Shown here in pieces: positions 1-10,968 of a stretch of 64,000 bases of DNA; the stretch's first letter is position 1; each line of letters begins with the position of its first letter. Source of the DNA: Plasmodiophora brassicae (taxonomy: Eukaryota; Endomyxa: Phytomyxea; Phytomyxea; Plasmodiophorida); assembly GCA_036867785.1 (NCBI GenBank), contig CP145428.1, forward strand, positions 310,001 to 374,000. The letters are read 5' to 3'. Position numbers and translations under genes: made by a program. The notes beneath the pieces are model-generated. The model saw only the letters and a program-made list of their open reading frames with translations, made no database searches and had not been told where the DNA came from.

Positions 1-792
1 CGTTGCCCGACAACGAAACGCCTGAGATACGTACAATATCATTTGCCCTGCCAGTTTGACGGATACGAACGTGCGGCGCGGCCCTAGAGGGAGGTGTGAT
101 TGTTCGAACCATAAACAGGGCGAGGAACTCGTTGATGTCAGGCGTTATAGTTTAGCGGACAGCACATGCCTTGCATGGACCAGATGCGGCAAAGGCGCCT
201 CTCGATGTCGCGTGTCGCCGCCGGATCATGTACCTACTGCTGGCGCCGACGCATCGCGTCCTGTTCCTGACAGGACGCGCGGAAGTAATCAAGAATTACG
301 CGCGCGGCCAACTCATGGTTGATCATGCGTTGCCGCATATTCGATTCCTGCCTCGCCGCCCTGGCTTCATCGACGACCTAATTGCGCAGGTCTGCTGGAC
401 AGGGAGATGCCAGGTGATGCCATCCCAAGGTTCACCGGCAGCACCCATAAGCGCATCGCTTGGCCTTGCAGAACGCATTGGCTCGCGGCTGCCGTACGTC
501 CTTCCGTAATGACGCGCATGTGAGTCCTGCGGCGGAACCGGAACAGTTGAGGCCCCTCTCGGCCGCATTTGCCGTCATTGTCACGTCACCCGCGCGCAGG
601 CCATGCATAGGCACGGCAACCACATCGTCCGGTATAACGTGTCATGGCGCCCATTGACGTATACGCTCAGAATTTATCGATCTGCAGTGCAGCGCCCGAC
701 GCGACGCCAGGTTCAAACTACGAAACCGAGGCAGCGTTTGACACATTGCCGTCCTGGTCAAATGGAGTTTCTTGACCTTGTATCCAATCCGT

Positions 793-1010
793 TCATACAG
801 CGAAGGATCGCGTGGAGACCCGCGGTGTGCTGAGCATGTCCAACTCTTGCCGGCGCTCCTTGAACTCTTCCCATAGTTCCAACATGCCCGGCTCCTGCAG
901 AAACCTGGGGAAACGTCATTGCTCAGCAGATCGATGACCTCTTTGTACACAGGATTGAACAGGTCCATGCCGTCCTCCAACGTGCTGGCATTGGCCGTTT
1001 CTTGGTCCGG
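793..1010 (-). CDS. C-terminal part of an RGS-domain protein, with apparent frameshift
   Basis: The minus strand encodes MDLFNPVYKEVIDLLSND, the penultimate helix pattern of an RGS (regulator of G-protein signalling) domain. A different frame then continues with FPRFLQEPGMLELWEEF and a charged tail ending at a TGA at 793. RGS domains normally read D-x-FPRF at this point, so the two halves belong together but are out of frame by one base at about 912-918 (run GTTTCCCC). This is either a real disruption or a one-base assembly error. RGS domains speed up GTP hydrolysis by G-alpha subunits. The upstream exons, including the first half of the domain, could not be placed. Two other RGS genes and one RGS fragment occur in this window. 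Confidence 0.45.
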
Positions 1011-1480
1011 ACTGCCTTCGCGGGGTCGTCGGAGGCACAGGCCACCTGCGTACATACTGTAGGTACCTACTGCGTTGGCACGTGGTTGTGGGCACGCACC
1101 CAACTGCAGCACAGTCAGACGAGGCAGGAGGCAGGGCCCGGTTTTTGTGTCCAGAGCGCCCCTGACGTGACGTACGGACACCGCCCCGTTCTGACCACAC
1201 GGTCGGCTGCACCGTTGTCGGCATATTGCTCTTGTGTGTCGTCGCGCTGGCGTGATGGTCGCGCGACACAAGTTCATGTGCAGCCCTGACGGGACCAGGT
1301 TGCTGTTCTGCGAGTACTGCGGTTATGCACCGCCGCAGGGGCAACAGGCCGACGCCGATCACATTGAATGCCCGACAGGGGACGTCGTGCAAGCGGCGCC
1401 GGCGCATGAGCCGTTCGACATCCTTCGTGAGAAAATCGGTGCAGTCCCTGAATTGTTGTCCGACTGATGACGTAGACCAG

Positions 1481-1662
1481 GTGCTGTTCGCGCCGTGGCG
1501 GTCGTCGTCACGTTGTGCGTCATCATCCTGGACGTGGTGGCAGGCGCTGTTGGCGTGGCGACCGCGCAAGGTCAAGAGAAGCTGAGGTCCTACGCGGACC
1601 TAATTTCTGCAATGTGGGATGCTCGCACCTTTGCGGTGATATATTACTTTATGCAACGTTAG
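1481..1662 (+). CDS. possible exon of a membrane protein
   Basis: After a plausible acceptor (..GACCAG) the plus strand reads a hydrophobic stretch, AVAVVVTLCVIILDVVAGAV, followed by a polar segment with YADLISAMWDARTFAV and a TAG stop at 1660. The hydrophobic run followed by small and polar residues resembles one helix of a small multi-pass membrane protein. No start codon or partner exon was identified and the family is not recognised. The minus strand here is also partly open, so the strand assignment is tentative. Confidence 0.22.
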
Positions 1663-2199
1663 CAATACAACAAGTAATACCGCCATTTGGAATACCCGCA
1701 TGGTCGCGGTGATTTATTTCTTTGTGTACAGCTAGTGATTCGGTTTACCCCGGTGTCTGCAGAAAGACACGGTTCGTTAACTCTCAGACACACCTGACAA
1801 CGGTAGTATGAGCAGAGCACCATATCGGTACACGATAGCAACCATTCGGCCTGCATTCGTCTGCAGGCAGTTCTGTGTCCGGCCCGCCTGCCCGCAACTC
1901 GTGTATCCGCCTAAAGCCATTCAGTATCCGTTTATCAACCTTTGCTGTTCTGGCAAGCGCTGGGCCTTGCGATCTCGAATACCGCGACGTAGCGATTGTC
2001 GCGTCACGCCATCGTTCTAATCGACGCCCAGTCGAAATTGTGGCCTTCGGCAAGATGTTGTTCAGTTCGCCGCTGCTAGCTGCCGCTAACTGGTTCCGTT
2101 CAATTTCCTCCCTAGGTGTGCTTCACGTGAAAGTGGCGACAATAGTCGAGATATGAGCACAACGAATCGCTCCATCATCGGCGTACGCTGCTCGTTCGA

Positions 2200-3430
2200 A
2201 GATGATGCGACGGTAGCTGCAGGCCGACGAAAACGACATCTACAGCCAATGGTGGGCGGCCGTCGACCGTTCGGCCGGCTCTGACCAGACGGCGTCGGTG
2301 CCCAAAACGCAAGCCTGTAGGGGGGGGGGGGGGGGGGGGGGTGACGTAATGGTGATTTAGCAGCAACGCAGCATACAGCAGACCTGCACCTGGGACAGGA
2401 TTTGCTGCACGTTCCTGATGGGTCCGCCCCGTTTGCCGCCAACATCCTGCCGGCACCGTCGGTGTCCCCGTCGACAACGGCCCTCATCGACATTGGCGCC
2501 CATTTCAAACGCGTTCGTAACGTCGAGGTCACGCAGGGCATCCTTGAGGACCGTCCGGACGTTCACATCGTCATCTTCTACGACGAAGCGTCGAGCCCAC
2601 CTCGGGCGCTGGTTCGGCACAGCGGCGACGTCGACGACCGCCCCCTGCCGGTGACGGACGCGGCCACGATCCAGTCCTTGATGGGTCACTCTCCGATCGA
2701 CACGACAGCCGCCTTCACGTACTACGTACGGTCATCGACATACCACCGGGTCCCATAGCCCACAGCGGTTCGATGCCAGCGGCGTCGCCACTGTCAGCGC
2801 CGTCACGTCCCTTCGGGACGTCCTCCAGGGTGTCATGCGCGTTCCTCACCACACAGACGGTCCCGTTCGTGGCCTTTGCTGGTGTCGCCGGCCTCACCGC
2901 GCGGCTTCTACACGCCCGACGGGCCCAGTTCCAGCAGGAAAGCAAGCAGAACCTGCAGAGCGTGTTCCAGAAGGTCGACGGCGTCGTGCGGGCCGTGCCC
3001 AGCGCCGTCGGTGGTGACGACGACGCCGACGACGCCGCCCCGCCATTGTTTCGTGGATCGCAGGTCGAGACCTTCCATGATTTGGCCGTCCACGAGGATG
3101 CCGTGTTGACCATGCGGCAGCTCCTGGTCGCGACGCTCTGCTGAACAGTGCTGATGTGGCCGCGATCGTCTCGGATGACGAGCGAGACGCGCTTCGGGAC
3201 GCGATTTGGTTCCATTCGTCGACGGGTCCCCGTTGCTTGACGAGCAGTGTCCCGACAATATACCGTCCGATGCGGGCCGCGAACAGGTCCAGGAGTAGCA
3301 ACAGGAGCACGAGCACGAGCGCGAGCAAGAAACGGAGCAGGTCTGTCGTTCGGCGGATTGTGATGCTCCGTGGCGAAGGGCTGACATTGTGGAATGTGGA
3401 AAGGAGGTTCACGTTAACGCGTACCACCCG
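2200..3430. other. ambiguous coding region, strand unresolved
   Basis: Both strands hold long open stretches. On the minus strand a Leu/Val-rich run (LLALVLVLLLLLLDLFAARI, about 3290-3350) followed by a polar segment loo­ks like a signal anchor, with further open segments downstream. On the plus strand 2402-2758 ends with IQSLMGHSPIDTTAAF, superficially like the end of a tyrosine recombinase, and 2773-3144 is also open. No domain extends across exons on either strand, so no gene is called. Confidence 0.25.
2320..2341. repeat. homopolymer run of 22 G
   Basis: An uninterrupted run of G spans 2320-2341. It is the longest homopolymer in the window. It could form a G-quadruplex, or its length could be a sequencing or assembly artefact. 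Confidence 0.9.
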
Positions 3431-3726
3431 GAACCCGAGGAGACGCCCCTATGGAGATATGATACTCTCACTCGAGACTGGGCGCAAGTAGGGTGTAAGC
3501 CAAGTCTATACTGCCAGCAAATGCAGGAGGCCGATTCACTCGCAGACGCCATCACTCTCACTTATCTAAGCAGCAGGTGTGCTGGGAACGCGAGGCATCA
3601 GCGTTGTGGTATATACTCCTACGTACGCGTCTAGCATGGATAGAATGACAATCAGAGGCGGACAACCTAGAAGCAGACTGGAATGCAAACGATGGCGGCG
3701 AATCTGCAAGGTCGTCGTGTACTGAC

Positions 3727-4820
3727 CTAGAGAGCGAGCAAAGCGCCGACCGCGACAACAATAGTACGGGCCACTGCACTCGTCCTGTCGATCAGTGTCG
3801 CTCCTGACGTACGCGACGTTGGTGCTGGGGACGGAGACGTTCCAGGTACTGCTTGTCCGGATCGATACCCGTTGCTGTCGTACGTCTGACAGGCTTGCCA
3901 ATCAGCGCCCAGGTTGCACGCTTTGATGATGCCCTCGAAACCCTGCCCGTTCGTGGTCGCACACGCCGTAGCGACTGACGAGATGACGGGACAGTCACCC
4001 GAACCGGCATCGGTGTACTCAGCGGCGAACACGGGCTTGCCCGCCTGAATGAACGGCGCGTACTGTTCACAGCTGCCCGGGGATTCGGCGCAGGACTCGA
4101 CGACAACGAACTCGAACATGGGCACCAGGTACGTTGTAGGGCGTGACCAGGTCGCCACAGTTCTTCAGGCCAACCGCCATGCCCAGATCGTGCACCGACG
4201 CTGCGACCCAGCTCATGTAGTCCATGGCGTCGTTAACGGTCAAGCCGAATCCGTTGGAGAACGAGTAGCTATCCAGGTTGTCGGGTTCGATGGCGTGGCA
4301 CCCGTACGATGCCATGCGCTGGAGCCGTGCTTTGACCAGCGCTCGCGTCTCGTTGCGTCGAATGTCGAGGAAGAACTCTCCAGGCTAGCCCCGATACGCG
4401 GCGCCAACGATCGTGGGCGTTACCGTGTCCAGGGAACCCACTGACGCCGACCGTATCAGACCAGCGCAATGGTTAGCAACGACGTCCCTCGTTAGACGAC
4501 CATACCGTTGACGTAGCAAATAATGTACCGGTTATTGGCGCGCAGAGCGCTCATCAGCGCGGGGATGTTACTCGGAGCGAGTTGTTCATGGTTAACGTCC
4601 CAGACGGGCACGTTGGACGTCGCCACATTCGGCACAGTCTTGAAGGCTAGCTCCCACTACAGCAAGTCATGCGCGCGTCAGCCAACGTTACTCTGGGATA
4701 AACCAGTGCACCTGCCTGCCAGCCCATGCCCACCTGCGGCCGGGTCCACGTCGTATTGGCGACTATTGTCCCATACAACCCTGTTACCGTTGCCAACGCC
4801 AGTGCTCTCGTGATGCCCAT
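3727..4820 (-). CDS. secreted GH114-like glycoside hydrolase, GPI-anchor-like tail, apparent +1 frameshift
   Basis: Four exons on the minus strand: 4820-4734 (signal peptide MGITRALALATVTGLYGTIV), 4656-4506 (VPVWDVN.. and RYIICYVN), a 17-nt microexon 4440-4424 (VGSLDT), and 4384-3727. Together they show the endo-alpha-1,4-polygalactosaminidase (GH114) pattern: ICYVNVGS, GEFFLDIR, GCHAIEPDNLDSY, MAVGLKN and FEFVVVESC..AGKPVFAAEYT. The acidic residues of the PDN motif and the VVVES segment are present. The C-terminus is Ser/Pro/Thr-rich and ends in a hydrophobic tail (VARTIVVAVGALLAL), suggesting a GPI anchor at the cell surface. Inside the last exon the frame must shift by one base near 4126-4140, between GLKNCGDLV and LVPMFEF; the exon length (658 nt) agrees with one extra base. 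This may be an assembly error or a decaying gene. The family acts on galactosaminogalactan-type polymers; the substrate here is unknown. Confidence 0.7.
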
Positions 4821-5061
4821 CACGCCAAGCAGTCAGTCAGCGGCAGCGCGTCTTCAACTGTAGTATAAGAGATGGGCCAGTTTAGGTTTTCCGCCCTGCC
4901 CCGCTGGAGGCGGGACATCAGTGACGTCTTGATATGACCTTGGACGATTGCAGTAGGGGCACTTTCGCAGATTGGCAGTCAACCAGACGGCCCAATGTCA
5001 TGCCACCTCGTTTTTTGCTGGGTCGTGGTTTGGCCCGCCGGGGCGGAGTTTCAAAGTCCAG

Positions 5062-5917
5062 ATGGCGACAGGGATGGCGCCGCCGACGCTCGCCGTGGTC
5101 GTCCTGCTGATCGGGGCGGCCGGCGCGTTCCAGTTCGAAGTGCAGCCATCGCGCACGAGATGTATTGGGTTCGGACGTATCGTTCGGGTGCCTGTGCGTG
5201 CGCGCCCGCTGACTCGTGCGTGTGTCCGCCTGCGCTTACAGCGAGGATATGCCCAAGGGCGACGTGCTGCGCATGAAGTACAAAGTGTCGCCGCCGCAGG
5301 CGGGCGTCATCAACATGATCCTGACGGACCCGTTCCAGAAGGAGCTGACGCAGAAAGTCGGCGAACCGGAATCGTCCGTCGTCGTAACGAGTCGGCGTCG
5401 CTGCGTCTGGTTCCCGTTCGGGGCACTGACGGATCCGCTGTCCAGGTCAGGTCGCGGGCGAACACCGCGCCTGCTTCTTCAACGTTGGCGCCATTCCCGT
5501 CACACTCGACCTGACCATGAGCGCCGGCGCCAGCGCCAAAGATTACGACGCCATCGCCAAGGTCGGCGCCATGTCGCTCCTTCAGGCCGCACCGCTATTG
5601 ACCGAGTAGCGCGCGCAGAAGGAGAACCTTAAGCCGCTGGAGCTGGAGCTGCGCCGCCTGGAGGACCTGGTCGTGTCGGTGCACTCGGAGATGCAGTACA
5701 TGCGCACCCGGGAGCAGGCGCACCGGAACACGAACGGTACACACTCGCACGCGCATCGCATTTGGGTGCACACTGTGTGACCGGGTCCCGCTGCATAGAG
5801 TCGACCAACGGTCGCGTCCTGTACTTCAGCCTGTTCTCGATGGGCATCCTCGTGTTCCTCGGCACCTGGCAACTGTACTACCTGCACAAGTTCTTCAAGA
5901 CGAAGAAGATGCTGTAG
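5062..5917 (+). CDS. p24/TMED family cargo receptor
   Basis: Five exons join in frame: 5062-5168, 5242-5383, 5451-5561, 5619-5736, 5799-5917, giving 198 aa. The order is signal peptide ([18 protein letters not shown]), GOLD domain with the two conserved cysteines (..[12 protein letters not shown].. and [11 protein letters not shown]), coiled-coil segment ([20 protein letters not shown]), one transmembrane helix after [14 protein letters not shown], and a short cytosolic tail with FF and KTKKML. Length and layout match p24 proteins, which cycle between ER and Golgi in COPII/COPI vesicles and select cargo; the FF pair is the known COPII/COPI-binding feature. One intron uses a GTCGGC donor and another a GTTCGG donor, both with CTGAC/TTGAC before the acceptor. 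The call is firm at family level; the subfamily was not assigned. Confidence 0.9.
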
Positions 5918-6021
5918 GGCCTCGGGGGCCCCACCCCCCGTCCCTGCCGCATTTCACTAGACGCGTGTTGTACCCCGTTCCAATTCGTGGGCTGATGTAT
6001 CCTAGAGCATTACCTGGGCGA

Positions 6022-6771
6022 TTACTGGCCGCCCTCGACGTCGGAGTTACTGTCGGACGACGGCGTGGCGCCGTCCTCACCCATCTCGACGTCGACCTCG
6101 TCGTTCTTGCTGCAAGGCACGTCGTCGTTGCAGACAGCGCGTTTCACGTACGGGCCGATCCAGACGACGGCCGCGAACGCGACCAGGGACGTCAGGACGG
6201 ATGCGACCAGGAACCCGTAGGAGCGCACGGATCGGAACGTCAGCATCGGGTAGACCTTCTTGCCGGTCAGGAAGGTCCAGGCGGCAGAGAACGGGATGTA
6301 GAGCGCCACGATGGTCGGGAAGTAGAATTCCTTGATGACGAAGAGCGTCTCGCAGAGGAGGAAGTCGGCGACGAGGAACAGGAGCGTGACGCCGTGGTCG
6401 ATGACGTTCCGGACCAGCATGATCTGGGACAGGCGTCCCGCGGGGATGAACGGATGGACGAACAGCCAGTAGATCAGGGTGACCATGATCGCGTTCGGCA
6501 GACAGACCTGGCTCATGATATGCGCGGCGCGGGCGCCGCGCGCCGAGTCGCGGTACGTGGCGACGGCGGCGACCGTGAAGTACGCAAAGTTGAGGACGGC
6601 GACCCAGTTGGTCAGGAACACAAAGTACGGCAGGCGGTCGGCGGTGCTGACGCCCAGGACGATGGTCGACAGCAGGAATGCGGACCCGAACATGCGGTAG
6701 TACGCCAGGTGCCGTTGCGACACGGACGCGATCGGCTGGATCGCCGCAGGGCGGCCGACGTGTACCCCCAT
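6022..6771 (-). CDS. FAR-17a/AIG1-like multi-pass membrane protein
   Basis: A single-exon ORF of 249 aa with about six hydrophobic helices. The first ATG in frame is at 6771. It shows the pattern of the FAR-17a/AIG1 family: FVFLTNWVAVLNFAYF near residue 50, FPTIVALYIPFSAAWTFLTG and KKVYPML near the end of the domain, and a histidine in RNVIDHGVTLL. In human AIG1 and ADTRP a threonine and a histidine at these places form the hydrolase site for fatty-acid esters of hydroxy fatty acids. Here the threonine of LTNW and the histidine of IDHG are in the expected positions. The C-terminus is acidic and Ser-rich (VDVEMGEDGATPSSDSNSDV). The enzymatic role is an inference from the family. Confidence 0.65.
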   Translation of the reverse strand: MGVHVGRPAAIQPIASVSQRHLAYYRMFGSAFLLSTIVLGVSTADRLPYFVFLTNWVAVLNFAYFTVAAVATYRDSARGARAAHIMSQVCLPNAIMVTLIYWLFVHPFIPAGRLSQIMLVRNVIDHGVTLLFLVADFLLCETLFVIKEFYFPTIVALYIPFSAAWTFLTGKKVYPMLTFRSVRSYGFLVASVLTSLVAFAAVVWIGPYVKRAVCNDDVPCSKNDEVDVEMGEDGATPSSDSNSDVEGGQ

Positions 6772-7088
6772 GACGCGTTCGCACAAGACAGCCCGCTGTC
6801 AACACCGCCGATGCGTCGACGACGTGCCCCGAATGCGGTGTCGACGTTTCACGGAGTCCGCGCCCCCCGGACCAGTCGGGTCGACGCCAAAAATAACCCC
6901 GCATTCTCCGCCCGCAGGCCGCAACGGGGGGTTGACGGGTTAACCATCAACCCTGGGGGGCGGCGGCGGCGTTTCTGACCTGATGATCGTCGGCTGCTAT
7001 ACCAGGTATATACTACAGGTCCAAGCACGCAGTCACAGCGAGGCCGAGGGCGGATGGTGGTCGACGGCGCCGACGTGCGCGTCTGACC

Positions 7089-8656
7089 ATGCCGAACAGG
7101 AGGTCCACGTACCTGGAGGGCCTCGACGAGCCGTCCAGGAATGAACTCCTCGATATGGCCATTCGTCTGCAACAGGTTCGGTTGTGCCCGTCGGTTGAGG
7201 CACGTACACGGCGCCTCAACCTGCCTGTACTGTAGTCACCATCGCGAGTCTCCGTAGACCTGTCCCAAAGCTCGGACGACGGTAGCAGTAACGCGCATGG
7301 CGACATTCGATCGGGATCGTTATACATGAAGAACATCTGGTTCGTCTGTAGTAAACCCCCGTCACATCACGCCAGTAACGTCAATCACGCAGGCAACTCC
7401 GCCACCGTGTCAACGCGTTGGCAATGGAGCTGAGCACCGTCAAGGAGTTGCTGGCGGAAGCCGACCAGGCCAAGTCGAAGCTGACCGAGGAGCTCCAGGA
7501 CGAGCGCCGCCAGCACCAGGCGCAGGTCTGCCGCTTGGCGGCTCAGATTGAGGAACTGATCAGCGCTGTCGACACCGCCAAGGTGCGCGTTACCGTTTCC
7601 AGTCTGCCTTCAAACTAACTGGCACGCGCATGCACGCGCAGGCGCAAGCCAGATCTGCGGACGACGCGTCGTCCCGTTACGAGACCGACCTGCACGACGT
7701 CACCGAATCCAACAGGAACCTGAGAGGGTTGCTGGCCACCGAGCTCCGCAACTGGGATCGTCCCGGACCGCCACCACCAACCGCCTGGCAGCGCCTTGCA
7801 ACTCCCGAAGTCGTGGCCGCCTCGGAACCGCCACCACGATTCCCGGTCCCGCTCCCTGTCCCGTTCACAGCCGCCCAGTTCCGCTCCATGCAGGTCTGCA
7901 CGATGGTTGGCAAAGCGACGTGGACTGACTTATCGAACAGCTGAGCGTCAAGCAACTAACCGGGGAGCGGGACCAGCTTCGAGATCGGGTGCTGGACCTG
8001 CAGAATCGGCTCGAAGACGCACAGAAGGCGGCCTCCGAACAAACGAAGCAGTTCGACGAAGAAAGGGCGAAGACGAACACCCACTTGACCGGCGCGGTTA
8101 GCCGATTGCGGATGCCCCAGTTGCAAGGATGCTAACCAGGGCGGAGGGTACAGGTGCGACGAATACAGTACCTGCTGACGGAACAGGAGAAATCGCAGGC
8201 GGACGCCCGTTCCACAGCGGAATACGTGGCCAGGCTCGAGAAGAGCCTGCTGAGGCAGCATGACGAGTTGCAGAAGGTCAGGGGGCGGAGACAGCGTCAA
8301 CCTCGCCAGGCAAAGGTGCAGCAACGTCGTCTGCAATCGCACGATGCTAACCGTTACCGTAGAAACCAACGCCCAGCATTCGTCCCTCACAAGAGGACGA
8401 GTGTTCTTCTGCGGACCGAAGGGTGGACGTGTCGCCGGAGCCGGCACAGTCTGTCAGTGACCCAGTAGAAGTCTCAAGGCAAACGGTCGCAGACGCCTCC
8501 ACGTACGCGTCAAGATCTCCATCCGCGACACAGAGCGAGCGCCGTTATGACGATCGGCAGGACATGTTCGGTGTCAGACGCCAGGTGCCATTATGGCCGG
8601 ATAAATCGCTAAGCGAACTCGTCCGCGACGCCCTTGACAAGGAGGACGCCGACTAG
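7089..8656 (+). CDS. coiled-coil protein, multi-exon, unidentified
   Basis: The first exon 7089-7175 starts MPNRRSTYLEGLDEPSRNEL and ends at a splice donor. Further open segments after plausible acceptors carry long heptad-like stretches: KELLAEADQAKSKLTEELQD (about 7445-7505), RYETDLHDVTESNRNLRG (about 7675-7730), GERDQLRDRVLDLQNRLEDA (about 7960-8025) and LEKSLLRQHDELQK (about 8235-8277). The last segment ends VRDALDKEDAD at the TAG at 8654. Exon borders between these segments are approximate. No catalytic domain is visible; a structural or cytoskeletal, perhaps ciliary, role would be a guess. Confidence 0.5.
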
Positions 8657-9014
8657 GCCCCGAACCTGCGGAAATCACCCTCATCATTTATACCTACGAT
8701 TCAAAACTAGTACTTTATACAATTGACCGAAATGGAGCGCGCAGGAATCGTCTGCCCAGTTGCTGCAGCGTATGGGACAGAACTAAATGGCCAGCAAGTG
8801 CCGATACAGTGGAAACGACGGATGACCTATCGGTTCATTGGTCAGCCGTACCACAAATCATTCGCCAGGTCCTCGAACCCTCGTCGGTGACCGTGTATTA
8901 CGCTCGGTCGGGGACGTTCACGTGAGATCGGCTCAAATACAGGGCCTGCCTAGAATGTGGGTACGGTCTGGACGATCCAACGGCGCGGTCATACCCGTAT
9001 TATCCCGATCGTTG

Positions 9015-10968
9015 ATGAAGAAAAGGTCGTCCTCCCAGCGATGCTGCCGGATGGTATTTCTCAGGCGGCAGCGTCTGGAGTGCTTACAGCGCTCCGTTCT
9101 TGCCGCGGTCCACGACGATGACGACCTGATCGAGCTCGCAGGACGAATGCGGCACTTGCGAGTGCCGGCGCGCAAGGTGGTATACGCGCCCGGCGACGAC
9201 GCCAAGTTCGTCGCGTTCGTCGAAAGCGGCGAATTCGAACACTTCAGCACGGACGAGTCCGTCCTTGGAACAGCCACGCCTGGCGATATCGTCGGGTGCG
9301 AAGCAGTGGAACGCAACGCGAAACGAGTCACTGGTCTGCGATCGACAGCGACCGGCGGCTCCCTGTTCATCGTGAGCGTCAACGAACTGGAAACCCTGAT
9401 CAAGGGATTCCAGGAGCAGGCGCCGGGCCAGCCGATCGCCATAGCGGAATACCTGAGAACGGCCAAGGCGCCCGAGGACGTCCTTGGCAGCACGCCGTTG
9501 TTCAACGGGCTGACCAGGAACCACATGGCCGTGATCGCCTTCGCAATGAAGTACCGGGGCGTCCCGCGCGGCACCGTCGTCCTTCGCGAGGGCGACGACG
9601 GCGACTCCATGTTCGTCGTGCAGAGCGGCGCGCTGGAGGCCGTTACCGGCGACCGCACGTTGAACCGGTTCGCACGCGGCGACTACTTTGGCGAGCTCGC
9701 CCTGCTCCTGCAGATGCCGCGCACCGCCGACGTCGTCGCCGTCGAACCCGCCATCGTCCTCGAGCTCCGCAAGGTCGACCTCGACCGTATCCTCGGTAAC
9801 AACGAACCCAGTTTCCAGCATGCTACAGTGCCGGGTGCATGATCCTGTCGAGGACATCTGACATGCGCGTGTGCAGGCCACGACGAGAACCTGCAGAGGG
9901 AGATTGGGCAGCGGATCGCGGAGAGGGTGGCGAGTCAGTTCCGGCGGTACCGGAGCCCGTTCTTCGAGGCGCTGTCGAACGAGTCGCTGGTGCGCCTGGC
10001 GGCGCTGAGCCGGATCCGGATTGTGCCGGCGGGCAAGACCGTGTTCCGGCTGGGGGATATCGCGGACGCCTTCTTCATGATCGTCCATGGCGATGTGACC
10101 TTGAGTATGCCTGGCGACCGTGACGTCCAGATCATCAGGCTGACAGCCGGGTCGTACTTTGGTGAAATTGGCCTTCTCGATGATGCCGTGCCGAAGAGGA
10201 CGAATACGGTGACAACAGTTACCCGTTGCGTGTTCATGACGCTCGACCGCGCCCACTTCCGGCGACTGTTCGCTGACCCGACCTGCGCTGAACCAGCGGC
10301 TGGCTGTGTTCTGCGCTTGCGAACGCATGCGGTGGGCGACGTGATCACCCTGTTCGACTGCATGCTGCACCCTGTCGGATATCGGCTGATCACAGCGTTC
10401 TGCACCCGGGCACGTACTGTGGAGAACGTCGAGTTCTGGATCGCTTGCGAACGTTATCGCCGTGCTGGGCATGACCTCCACCCACCGGTGGCCAGGGCGA
10501 TATGCGATCGGTTCCTGAACGCAAGTGCGCACGAGGAGGTCTTATCGGATGAAGCGGTCTGACTACCGCCAGCCTTAATCATTTGTATAGGTGAATGTTT
10601 CTGGTCCTGTTGTGACGGCCCTGAAGGCGGCCGTTGATGAAGGCGGGTCGCGAATCCACGCGAACATGTTCGAGGAGGCGAAATTGCAGATCGAGGCATT
10701 GATCGCTGGGCAAATTTATCCACCGTTCCTGAAATCTGACGAGTACTCCGCGTTCGAGGACCACGTGAACGCCAACGCCTACGTTCAGGTTGGCAGCTCA
10801 GCGAACGAAACCTGTGGCATGACGCCGCAGCCTTCACGAGAAGGAAACGGCGAAGCAGGGGACGTCCACGCAGCGGAAACGGAGACGTCGTCTGACCCAG
10901 CTGAAGCGCGGCAGGGAGGCGTTCCGGCTGTACTGGCGGGTTCGGCAGTAAAGTACACTGTCAAGTGA
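9015..10968 (+). CDS. protein with three cyclic-nucleotide-binding-like domains and a C-terminal RGS domain
   Basis: Exons ..9795, 9877-10556 and 10591-10968 join in frame. The start is uncertain; the ATG at 9015 is one candidate and an upstream exon is possible. CNBD1 (about 9090-9400) is divergent. CNBD2 has the phosphate-binding cassette FGELALLLQMPRTADVVA with the conserved Glu and Arg. CNBD3 has FGEIGLLDDAVPKRTNTV. The RGS domain begins VITLFDCMLHPVGYRLITAF, continues ENVEFWIACERYRRAGHD, is split by the last intron and ends MFEEAKLQIEALIAG..IYPPFLKSDEYSAF, which is a full and well-preserved RGS fold. The combination suggests a G-alpha GTPase activator whose action is set by cyclic nucleotides; no catalytic or channel domain is present. 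A low-complexity tail follows the RGS domain. Domain calls are strong; the regulatory model is inference. Confidence 0.75.

Noticed and set aside
2402-2758. Possible tyrosine recombinase end (IQSLMGHSPIDTTAAF) on the plus strand
   Set aside because: Only the LGH-x-x-x-x-T-T-like string matches; no other catalytic residues or longer domain are visible and the minus strand is equally open.
5965-6978. 337-codon plus-strand frame
   Set aside because: Antisense to the AIG1-like gene; the translation is Asp/Arg/Gly-rich without structure.
9084-10532. 482-codon minus-strand open frame
   Set aside because: Shadow of the CNBD3-RGS gene; no motif and low-complexity composition.
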